From NCBI GenBank assembly GCA_946811185.2, contig OX328101.1:27202122-27266121 (forward strand): a stretch of DNA of 64,000 bases, in the 5' to 3' direction. Under the pieces are notes generated by a model. That model worked only from the letters and a program-made list of their open reading frames with translations. It did no database searches and had not been told where the DNA came from. The position numbers were made by a program, and so were the translations under genes. Source of the DNA: Hippopus hippopus. Lineage: Eukaryota > Mollusca > Bivalvia > Cardiida > Cardiidae. Shown here piece after piece: positions 59,601-64,000 of the stretch (its first letter is position 1; the number at the start of each line of letters is the position of its first letter).

Positions 59601-59988
59601 GCTAGACAGTAAACGGAAAATACTTTTATACAACAACAAATTTTCTTTCAGTACCTGTAATCACAAGGCAGTTTCCTGTTAGTTTTCAGCATATTTTTTG
59701 GTTTCTCCCCTCCATTTTAGTATTTTCCTGACTCAGCATCAAGTGTTCAGTTGCAATGATTTACAGTCACAAATAGCTTTTTACCAATGTGTTAGAGACC
59801 TTATCTATTGACCTATAGGTTGTTGGTTCAATCCATTGTCAAGACTGCTAAACTATTGCAGAGAAGAACACACTTACCCTATCTAGTCTGTCTTTCTGGA
59901 CCCCATATTTCCCTCCAAAACCTTTGGCAGCATCAACTTGACTGGCATGCTTGGCTAAATCAGCCTGATAGTCTGCTCCCACTGCAGA
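35619..59988 (-). CDS. CTTN: Cortactin (F-actin repeat and SH3 protein), C-terminal 475 residues
   Basis: Sixteen minus-strand exons join in phase: 59988-59878, 57309-57255, 52681-52571, 50001-49891, 49349-49239, 47602-47492, 45970-45860, 44423-44368, 43818-43752, 43550-43402, 41065-40961, 39948-39877, 38041-37918, 37259-37204, 35696-35619 (the fifteen listed sum to 1428 bp; stop TAG at 35619-35621). The first seven encode 37-residue repeats of the form '[20 protein letters not shown]' plus '[17 protein letters not shown]', which bind F-actin in cortactin/HS1. A half-repeat follows, then a charged helical segment (43550-43402), an acidic Tyr-containing linker and an SH3 domain from 'AVALYDFQ' through '[20 protein letters not shown]'. 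Cortactin stabilises Arp2/3-branched actin, and its SH3 recruits N-WASP and dynamin. The N-terminal acidic Arp2/3-binding part and the start codon were not found up to 64,000. The proline-rich region is weaker than in vertebrates. Confidence 0.95.
35737..36358 (+). mobile_element. CTTN: R6 element, 3' truncated
   Basis: Starts with the hairpin 'agagggccattggccctaaa' and 'gctcacctcag'. The internal units are spaced about 117-146 bp. The right end is lost and a left-truncated R3 copy follows. It begins about 40 bp upstream (in gene direction) of the last cortactin exon, inside the intron. Confidence 0.68.
36372..36560 (+). repeat. R3 MITE, left arm missing
   Basis: The hairpin is almost perfect ('ggagaaaatgctggttatca' / 'gcattttctccttttcccac'); a second R3 outer arm ('agacttatccagatcaatag') follows at once, so two copies may be fused. 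Confidence 0.7.
36598..36832 (-). mobile_element. R3 MITE
   Basis: 'ttaacccattatcacacaat' to 'gtttggtaatgagttaa'; the central hairpin includes 'ttgttggaaaaggagaaaat' and its complement. Confidence 0.85.
37287..37500 (-). mobile_element. R3 MITE
   Basis: 'ttaactctttaccacacaat' to 'gtcaagaggtagagtcaa'. It is about 28 bp upstream of the cortactin exon at 37259-37204, so it crowds the 3' splice site region. Confidence 0.84.
37652..37870 (+). mobile_element. R3 MITE
   Basis: 'ttaaccctttaacagaagat' start; hairpin 'gaaaagggaaaaatgcttga' somewhat decayed. It ends about 50 bp past the donor of the next cortactin exon. Confidence 0.75.
38065..38291 (+). mobile_element. R3 MITE
   Basis: 'ttaactctataccaaacaac' to 'gtgtggtaaagagttaa': full length with TTAA at both ends. 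Confidence 0.87.
38381..38637 (-). mobile_element. tRNA-derived SINE
   Basis: The minus-strand head has 'gcttggttggtaatgtaaag' (A-box side) and 'ggtcactggttctcagc' (B-box side, degenerate). The tail is 'tggcatttaacatttctttc' at the left. Confidence 0.65.
38640..39770. other. CTTN: Cortactin intron, no recognised feature
   Basis: AT-rich unique-looking sequence. The 107-codon plus frame at 39189-39512 is low-complexity Lys/Asn-rich and overlaps nothing conserved. Confidence 0.5.
40482..40704 (+). mobile_element. R3 MITE
   Basis: 'ttaatcctttaccagacaac' to 'gtgtagtaaaggtttaa'; the left half of the hairpin is decayed. Confidence 0.75.
41712..41941 (+). mobile_element. R3 MITE
   Basis: 'ttaactctttaccaaatgac' to 'gtgtggtaacgagttaa', the best full-length copy: 230 bp, TTAA-bounded, hairpin arms nearly identical. 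Confidence 0.9.
42103..42363 (-). mobile_element. R1 MITE
   Basis: Reverse orientation: 'gagtcatgctctggcaaaag' to 'cacagggcatggctc', core 'gcctgcgcgtattgcgcagg'. Confidence 0.83.
42915..42990 (+). repeat. R4 core fragment
   Basis: 'gacagtgtagatcaaagatt' and 'gtgcagtctgatctagatct'; ends missing. Confidence 0.55.
43300..43372 (+). repeat. R4 core fragment
   Basis: 'gacagtgcagatcaaagatt' / 'gtgcagtctgatcttgatct' form a short palindrome. It lies only about 30 bp past the donor of the cortactin helical exon. Confidence 0.65.
44165..44350 (+). repeat. R3 MITE
   Basis: 'tatttaccagagagccaaat' and hairpin 'aggagaaaatgctggttacc'; ends about 20 bp downstream (in gene sense) of the half-repeat exon's donor. 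Confidence 0.65.
44692..44890 (+). repeat. Degenerate R3 MITE
   Basis: Left arm 'ctaaacaacaaaactttaga' and a broken hairpin 'gaaggagaaaatgcggctat'. Confidence 0.55.
45289..45540 (-). mobile_element. R1 MITE
   Basis: 'gagccatgctctggcaaaag' to 'cacagagcacggctc'; the core palindrome is degraded ('gctgcgctgactgtgcagg'). Confidence 0.82.
46089..46208. repeat. Three tandem 40-bp copies of a SINE-tail-like segment
   Basis: Copies at 46089-46128, 46129-46168 and 46169-46208 differ at only a few bases. Each contains 'ctttcaacattatttcagtc', the last part of the SINE tail seen elsewhere here. Confidence 0.85.
46310..46660. repeat. Two R3 MITE pieces head to head
   Basis: A left arm reading in one direction (46310-46440) abuts a second copy reading the other way (46452-46660, 'taccacacaatcctgaattt' to 'gtcgtctgcaaatgctttca'). 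Confidence 0.65.
47027..47213 (+). mobile_element. R4-related MITE subfamily
   Basis: 'tctttcagcgccaaatattt' to 'tggtgccaaaagggttaa', with core 'cttagatcagactgatcttg'. An R3 copy begins at once after it. Confidence 0.68.
47212..47460 (-). mobile_element. R3 MITE
   Basis: 'ttaagcctttaccacacaat' to 'acatggtacagagttga'. It is adjacent to the cortactin exon at 47602-47492. Confidence 0.8.
47696..47928 (+). mobile_element. R3 MITE
   Basis: 'ttaactctttaccaaatgac' to 'aggtggtaaagagttaa', full length with intact hairpin. Confidence 0.87.
47950..48123 (-). repeat. R3 MITE lacking the hairpin
   Basis: Outer arms 'taactctttcccaaataagc' and 'tcatctgcaaatgctttcaa' are joined with the central palindrome deleted. 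Confidence 0.7.
48708..48908. mobile_element. R5 palindromic MITE
   Basis: 'cttctgattggctaaaccaa' / 'ctggtttagccaatcagatg' centre; outer arms 'accaaccattcctaagaaca' and 'gttctcaagaatagttggtg' are inverted. Cortactin intron. Confidence 0.84.
49670..49869 (+). repeat. R3 MITE, decayed
   Basis: 'ctctttacaagctaacaaat' to 'tttggtaaagggttaa'; the hairpin's second arm is shortened. It ends about 20 bp from a cortactin repeat exon donor. Confidence 0.7.
50204..50430 (+). mobile_element. R3 MITE
   Basis: 'ttaaccctttaccagacgac' to 'gtgcggtaaagggttta', near full length. Confidence 0.85.
50510..50600 (+). repeat. R4-like fragment
   Basis: 'gacaatgcagatcgtaagat' and 'tggtctgattctaatctaga' with 'ctgtctgcaaaa'. 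Confidence 0.45.
50617..51230 (+). mobile_element. R6-type element
   Basis: 5' hairpin 'gaggcgcttgagcgcctg' and 3' hairpin 'agctcactggtcttcggcca' / 'gtggagct'. Internal phrases such as 'gaacattcctgtgaaatttg' and 'ttgccatagcaacc' repeat. A degenerate ACGG run (51138-51180) stands before the 3' hairpin. Confidence 0.68.
51236..51497 (-). mobile_element. R1 MITE
   Basis: 'gagccatgtgctggaaaaag' to 'cacagagcatggctc', core 'gcctgcgcggagtgcgcagg'. Only about 5 bp separate it from the R6-type element. Confidence 0.84.
51638..51705 (-). repeat. R4-like core fragment
   Basis: 'cagcactgatcaagatcaga' and 'gctgatcttagatctatgtt'. Confidence 0.45.
52018..52066 (+). repeat. SINE tail fragment
   Basis: 'tgaaataatgttgaaaacgg' then 'tgttaaacaccatataatca' is the SINE 3' tail in plus orientation. 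Confidence 0.65.
52075..52235 (+). repeat. R3 MITE, right arm diverged
   Basis: 'acgacattttggacttgcca' left arm and a partial hairpin; it directly follows the SINE tail. Confidence 0.6.
52279..52507 (-). mobile_element. R3 MITE
   Basis: 'ttaaccctttatcacgcaaa' to 'gagtggtagagggttaa', TTAA-bounded; ends about 65 bp past a cortactin repeat exon. Confidence 0.86.
52712..53200 (-). mobile_element. R3 MITE split by a SINE
   Basis: The R3 sequence 'ctttaccacacaatcacgag' up to 52750 continues after 53018 with 'aagaacaaggctttggaaac', the hairpin and the right arm. The 52751-53017 segment is an inserted SINE. Confidence 0.84.
52751..53017 (-). mobile_element. tRNA-derived SINE with 14-bp target-site duplication
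   Basis: The minus-strand head reads 'ggcggggtagctcagtggtt' (A box) and 'gcaggtccgatacac' (B box); the tail is 'gagtttaacgccgttttaac' at the left. The 14-mer 'cacaaacttgaaga' occurs at 52737-52750 and 53018-53031, exactly flanking it. Confidence 0.93.
53310..53573 (+). mobile_element. R2 MITE
   Basis: 'tggcttgcaacacgcaaaaa' to 'cttttcgcatgttgcaggc', with two hairpins of the 'gcctgcgcagtgcgcgcagg' kind. Confidence 0.84.
53600..53773 (-). repeat. R3 MITE, shortened
   Basis: 'aaccctttaccaaacaatca' to 'gtttggtatagggttaa'; the arms are close together because internal sequence is missing. Confidence 0.75.
53843..54235 (+). repeat. R6-like degenerate element
   Basis: Starts 'acaagagcactccatgggtg', like the segment at 55744 inside another R6. 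The right boundary is not clear. Confidence 0.4.
54280..54487 (-). mobile_element. R3 MITE
   Basis: 'ttaaccctttatcaaataat' to 'gtttaggaaagggttaa'; part of the first hairpin arm is deleted. Confidence 0.8.
54563..54761 (+). mobile_element. R3 MITE
   Basis: 'ttaactctttactagatgac' to 'gtgtggtaaagggttaa'; also lacks part of the first hairpin arm. Confidence 0.8.
54995..55062 (-). repeat. R4 core fragment
   Basis: 'gtgcaaatctagatcagact' and 'tttgatctttgatctacact'. Confidence 0.5.
55270..55503 (-). mobile_element. tRNA-derived SINE, tail truncated
   Basis: The minus-strand head has 'aattgacaaactagatggta' and 'ctggttcaaattcccagc' (B box). The body 'tgccttcttggattttcctt' is shared with the SINE at 21578. 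Confidence 0.7.
55632..57052 (+). mobile_element. R6 element, complete
   Basis: 5' end 'acaagagggccaagatggcc' (hairpin) then 'cactcacctga'; 3' end 'cttgagcacactgtgctcag' (hairpin) then 'gtgagct'. Inside, a module with 'ggaacatttctgtgaaatta', 'ttggttgccatggcaaccag' and 'gccatgttttttgatggatc' is repeated about 300 bp apart. No transposase frame is seen. Confidence 0.8.
56101..56122. repeat. Poly-C run
   Basis: About 20 C within the R6 element; likely length-variable and error-prone. Confidence 0.8.
57530..57828 (+). mobile_element. tRNA-derived SINE, near complete
   Basis: Head 'ggtagtgcagttgatagcgt' (A box) and 'ggttggaggttccaattccc' (B box); body 'gatgtgggaaagcagccagt'; tail 'gtgttgaaaacggcattaaa' and 'caccatacaaatacac'. 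It lies in the cortactin intron upstream of the 55-bp exon. Confidence 0.82.
58118..58312. mobile_element. R5 palindromic MITE
   Basis: 'ttgattggctaaaccatttg' / 'gtttagccaatcacaagttg' centre with the usual 'ttcaagaatattcatggtct' outer arm. Confidence 0.8.
58828..59027 (-). mobile_element. R3 MITE, hairpin partly deleted
   Basis: 'accctttaccgcacaacgcc' to 'gtctgtaaagggttaa'; only 'gtgggaaaaggcgaaaatcc' remains of the first hairpin arm. Confidence 0.78.
59367..59593 (-). mobile_element. R3 MITE
   Basis: 'ttaaccctttatcactcaat' to 'gtatggtgaagaattaa'. Confidence 0.83.
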
Positions 59989-60061
59989 CTATATGTTGTT
60001 AATAGAAATTCAAATGCAAACATTCATTTATAAACACACAAACATGAACTGTCTTCTTTAA

Positions 60062-60240
60062 CACATTGAGTTAACCCCTTAAAAAACATGTTTTAGGTCC
60101 TTGCAGAAGTATGCTTTTGAAAACATCACGGGAAACAGAGACAATGCTGGTAGCCTTTCAAAGAAAATTCCATCATCTGAGCCACACTTAATACAAATTC
60201 ATGCAATGTGAACTTGTCAGGTACAGAATTAATGGCAGTA
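60062..60240 (-). repeat. R3 MITE, half hairpin
   Basis: 'ttttgaaaacatcacgggaa' then a direct jump to the right arm; the second hairpin arm is missing. Confidence 0.6.
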
Positions 60241-60562
60241 TGTAATACTATCAACTCTGTACAAAACAGACAACAAAACATGTTGAAAGGCACAGTGTTT
60301 TATGTGAATAACAACATGTAAAACAATGTATCAAAATGCATGGTATGGATGTATCAGTTATTTCGTGACACAAAATCATACAGTTAGTGATAAAATGAAA
60401 AAAGATCAATGCCACAGAATCAAAACACAGCATACTACATATTTTTATTTTTGTCAAATTCACATTTTTGGCAGGGGTTATATTCTATAATTTGCAAGAC
60501 TAATCCCATCACTGAGCCACAATTTATTTGTTATTCTGCAAATGTTTTGAATATGGGCAAGT

Positions 60563-60793
60563 CTTAACTCTTTACCAAACAACAAAATTTAGACTAGTCG
60601 AAATAAAAAGCATTAGCAGACGACAAAATAAAAAGTGACTGAAAAATTGAAAGTTGTTTGGGGAAGGGTAGAAAACATTGTGGGAAAAGGAGAAAATGCT
60701 GGTTACCAGCATTTTCTCCTTTTCCCACAATGTTTTCAAAAGGCTCCTTTCTTGGGGTCGTTAAAAGTCGGGATTGTGTGGTAAAGAGTTAAA
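60563..60793 (+). mobile_element. R3 MITE
   Basis: 'ttaactctttaccaaacaac' to 'gtgtggtaaagagttaa'; full length, hairpin arms essentially identical. Confidence 0.9.
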
Positions 60794-60853
60794 CTTTGAC
60801 CTATGGTAAAGAGCTAGGTGAACGAATCTTCTCATTATCGGTTATCATGTGTC

Positions 60854-61123
60854 GTTGTTGTAATGGTTGTAATGGGGTTTAACGCCACTTTAATAGCTAA
60901 GGTCATATCATGGCGGTCGGTGACGCACATGTGTTTCCTGGCTTTCTCACACCAGTACTAACACAACTTTCTTTCCAAAGCCACCGACTACTTTTCTCAC
61001 ATGCTTCAGCAGAGGTGAGAGGCGAAAATACGCCGGAAAGAAAGTTCGCCTCAACCGGGTATCGAACTCACAACCACCAGGTTATGAGTCCAACACGTTC
61101 ACCACTGAGTCACCCGGGCGGGC
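60854..61123 (-). mobile_element. tRNA-derived SINE with 11-bp target-site duplication
   Basis: The minus-strand head has 'gggtgactcagtggtgaacg' and 'gtgagttcgatacccggttg'. The body is the same subfamily as the SINE at 52751. 'tatcatgtgtc' occurs at 60843-60853 and 61124-61134. Confidence 0.9.
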
Positions 61124-61149
61124 TATCATGTGTCAAATCAATTTTTGTC

Positions 61150-61210
61150 TGGAATAATGATCAGTGTACATCAAGTTCAGACTGCATGTTCTGTGCAATC
61201 GGAACATGGT
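61150..61210 (+). repeat. R4 core fragment
   Basis: 'gtgtacatcaagttcagact' and 'gcatgttctgtgcaatcgga'. Confidence 0.45.
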
Positions 61211-61414
61211 GTATACAAACCCAAAGAGTAACGAAAGTCAGGACAAGCATTTAATAGGACAAAAAATTTGTCTTTCCTTTTCTATTATCATGGAAGACAA
61301 TAAAAGCAAATGTAAATCTATGACTCATTTTATTATCAGGTTGGGTCCCTAGCTCTGCCAAATTTTATCTGAGGATTGACGATAATTATTGTGATATGAT
61401 TCATTCATCTCTCA

Positions 61415-61562
61415 CTGCTTGTCATTGTTTTGACAATGGTTATGTGGGAAAACAGCCAGTGGCTTGGGAATATTACATGAAGTACAGGAAAGCATGGACA
61501 TGTGCAGTGGCTGCTCTGATATGAATGAATTGATATTGAAAACAGCATTAAACACCACACAT
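61415..61562 (+). mobile_element. SINE, 5' truncated
   Basis: Body 'tatgtgggaaaacagccagt' and tail 'tgatattgaaaacagcatta' plus 'aacaccacac'; no tRNA-like head. Confidence 0.72.
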
Positions 61563-61714
61563 TTTATTATCATGATAATTGTTATGTTTTTCTTCTCCTC
61601 TGTCTTAAAAGAGACATCTAATATAATTCTCACATGCTCATGGACTCAGTGTTTTAAATGCTTATTAGTAATAACATGCCTCTGATATCAGTCAAAACAT
61701 TCAACAACACATAC

Positions 61715-63519
61715 AGGGCCTGCTCTGGCTTTTTCTTTTCTTTTGCCACTATTTTCGCCAATTTAAAAAACTTTTTGCCACTTTTTATATTTATAAGCCA
61801 TTTTTTTTGCCACTTTTCCTAATTTATTAGCCATTTCTTTCGCCACTTTTGTTGATTTATGAGCCATTTTTTTCTACTTTTTCGCTACTTTCCTTTTTAC
61901 CACCATTTGTCCCCCTTTATTCCGTTCACGTATCAGACAAAGAGAACAAGGTTTTTTTTTTTTGTTTGTTTTTTTTTCAATTTTAATTCATTTGTACAAA
62001 CATGAAAACATGAATGATGAAAATTACATAAAGTCTTTTATCATGATGGGGATTTAATCCTTTAGCACATGACACAATTTTAGACACATCCAAACCCAAA
62101 GCATATACAGGCATCAATTTAAATGTTGCCGAAATAGTAGAAGATTGTCTGTGATAGGATAGAAAACATTGTTTGAAAAGGAGAAAATGCTGGTTACGAG
62201 CATTTCTTTCTTTTCTCACAATGTTTTCATTAGTCTCTTTTATTGAGGTCGTTAAAAAGGTGGCATTGTGTAGGTTGATAAAACAAAAAAAAAAAACATG
62301 TTAAAAACACAATGTAGTTAAATTCTGTTTGAATCTAGAAGCAGACTTGTGCTGCAAGTAGACAGTATTTCTTCCATGAACTTTACAGGAGAAATTATAG
62401 TACGTGATGAAAGAATTTCTGTATGCTCACCTTGAGTGAAAAACAGTTGAATCTTACTATAACTTTTGGATATGATTTGCTTATCAAAGAAAAAAATGAG
62501 AAAGGATTTTTATCTTCTTGTTGACTCAAAAGAACAGTATCTGACCATTGGGTTTTGATTGCCTTGTAATTTATGAACCCACTGATGCAAAGTCACACAT
62601 TATTTCAAACCCTGACATTTCTCATCAGATTACAAATAATGTCCAGAGTGATGAGAAAAAAAAATACTTCTTCACGGCTGTAATGAGGACCAACCATAAT
62701 CTTGATTCAAAAACATAACTAGGACTTGTTAAAAATTTAAAAGAATTAAACTTAACATGGTTTACAGAGACGTAAGCTATATAGTCAATAAAATAGTTGA
62801 TAGGAAGGAAAAGGTGTATTCTAAAAATAGAATGCTATAAATAGAACACTGCACTGCATATTTTGCTTGAGTTGCCGATATGAGGAAGGCAGATGATTGT
62901 TTTCAAGATTTTTTAATCCTTTGGTTTACCATTCATCATTGTAATTTATCAAAAAAATATTTGTAAAGAATATCTCCAGCAGTAAGAAGAGGTAATTCTG
63001 CTTTATTTTACGACAATTCATGTATTGAGAATCAGCACTGATCGTCTGACGTCATTTAAACAAATAAGCAGACGCTTTACATGTGGGAAGAAAAAAAGGC
63101 AAGTTTTCGTGGGATAAAGGGGTAGATTTAGCGAGTCAGTAACAGATAAGGATCATAACACTCTGCTGTCTTGTCTAAACTGACAAAGTTAATAAAGGAT
63201 AACTACTGTCACCCTTTGTCTTTGATACCCAATATTTCATGAATATAGCCATGTCGGGAATTTTTTAAGGCGAAGTTTTTTCGCCGTGCAAGCTTGACGA
63301 GGCGAAGTTGTGCCATTGAAGGTGACTTCTTCGCCCACATCGCCCTGTAGCTTGTTCCCTGTTTCACCCTTTCTCCACTTATCTCATGAGTTGAGACAAA
63401 CAGTGAAGAATTGCCGATAAAAAAAACTTTCGCCACTTATTTTCGCCAGTTAAAGAAAAAATTCGCCACTTGTTCAGAATTTTCGCATTTGGCGAAAATG
63501 GCGATCGGCAGCGCGGGCC
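61715..63519. mobile_element. Candidate non-autonomous DNA transposon (CAGGGCC termini)
   Basis: The segment begins 'cagggcctgctctgg' and ends 'gcgcgggccctg', short inverted termini, and 'acata' stands on both sides. CAGGG termini are common in hAT elements, though hAT duplicates 8 bp and only 5 match here. Inside are 'tttgccacttt'/'tcgccactt' repeats and an R3 copy, but no transposase frame. Confidence 0.45.
62056..62280 (+). mobile_element. R3 MITE
   Basis: 'ttaatcctttagcacatgac' to 'ggcattgtgtaggttgat'; it is nested within the CAGGGCC-bounded segment. Confidence 0.75.
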
Positions 63520-63542
63520 CTGACATACCACTGAATAGCAAG

Positions 63543-63772
63543 CTAATCTGTTACCACAAAATCAAGAGTTTTAATGACCCTGAAGAACTGAAGGCTTTTG
63601 AAAACATTTCGGGAAAAGGAGAAAATGCTTGTAACTAGCATTTTCTCCTTTCCCACAATGGTTTCTGTCCTTTCAAAGACAATCCAAATCATATGAGTCA
63701 TAATGACTTTGTCGTCTGCAGATGTTTTCAATGTGGAGAAGTCTAAACATTTGTCATGCGGTAAAGAGTTAA
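63543..63772 (-). mobile_element. R3 MITE
   Basis: 'aatctgttaccacaaaatca' to 'catgcggtaaagagttaa'. Confidence 0.8.
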
Positions 63773-63849
63773 GTGTCTATCTGACTTTTAAAAGTGTTAA
63801 GGTTTTACACCAATGGTGTGATCAGTGTAACTTAGTCATCAGCTTTTGT

Positions 63850-64000
63850 TAACCCTTTAACAAACAATGTCACAGAATCTTAGACTAGTCCAAATTAAAA
63901 GCACTTGCAGACGACAACATAAAAGTGGCTCAAAAATTGAAATTTGTTTTGGGAAGGGAAGAAAACGTTTTGGAAAAAGGAGAAAATGCTGGTTACCAGC
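63850..64000 (+). mobile_element. R3 MITE, cut by window edge
   Basis: 'ttaaccctttaacaaacaat' and 'gcacttgcagacgacaacat', ending in the first hairpin arm at the window boundary. Confidence 0.8.

Noticed and set aside
61020..61123. tRNA gene
   Set aside because: A and B boxes are present, but the sequence is the head of a SINE with a shared body, tail and target-site duplication. The same holds at 52950-53017 and 57530-57600.
1..64000. CRISPR array or prokaryotic operon
   Set aside because: Repeats are dispersed transposons or minisatellites without regular spacers, and genes are spliced with GT-AG introns.
60000..64000. N-terminal exons of cortactin
   Set aside because: I searched the minus strand for the acidic N-terminus and the first half-repeat ('GYGGKFGV'-like) and found neither. 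They should lie beyond the window.

Overview
The window is eukaryotic, AT-rich animal DNA with spliced genes on both strands, long introns and very dense short interspersed repeats. The repeat types suggest a marine bivalve mollusc, possibly a venerid clam: GAGCCATGCTCTG-type and TTAA-type hairpin MITEs, tRNA-derived SINEs whose tail carries a 'TTAACGCCGTTTT' motif, and elements ending in 'caagagggcc...ggtgagct'. This rests on pattern recognition, and I do not claim a species.

Three host genes can be reconstructed exon by exon, with GT-AG introns and consistent reading phase. (1) Plus strand, about 2.7-6.2 kb: the last three exons of a METTL24-like (Methyltransf_22/FkbM-type) methyltransferase. 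Its 5' exons lie to the left, outside the window. (2) Minus strand, 25,056 to 12,510: a complete nine-exon short-chain dehydrogenase/reductase of 325 residues, closest in style to WWOX/retinol dehydrogenase/DHRS proteins but without WW domains. (3) Minus strand, 59,988 to 35,619: the last 16 coding exons (475 residues) of cortactin. These encode an array of 37-residue F-actin-binding repeats, a helical region, a short acidic/Tyr-containing linker and a C-terminal SH3 domain. The N-terminal acidic region and first half-repeat lie beyond the right edge.

Almost everything else is repeat. From 1 to 2.5 kb there is a degenerate ~38-bp minisatellite split by a 5'-truncated LINE. From 7 to 13 kb there are several MITEs, a tandem-unit element and a 49-bp inverted-repeat foldback. 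Within the SDR gene lie TTAA-type MITEs, a SINE and short minisatellites. Just upstream of it are an internally deleted Tc1/mariner element with ~240-bp inverted repeats (in intron 1) and other MITEs. The 27-35 kb stretch is intergenic: simple repeats, a foldback palindrome and a ~1.6 kb element made of about ten ~145-bp units. The cortactin introns (35-64 kb) are packed with about 30 copies of one hairpin MITE (called R3 here), some with other elements nested inside, including a SINE flanked by a clear 14-bp target-site duplication.

Repeat labels used below: R1 = GAGCCATGCTCTG MITE (~260 bp); R2 = TGGCCTGCAACACGC MITE (~265 bp); R3 = TTAAC(C/T)CTTTACCA MITE with central GGGAAAAGGAGAAAATGCTGG hairpin (~230 bp full length); R4 = TTAACCCTACTAAATAAG/CAGCCTAAGGGTTAA MITE (~205 bp); R5 = palindromic ATTGGCTAAACCA MITE (~190 bp); R6 = long elements with hairpin ends and ~145-bp internal units.
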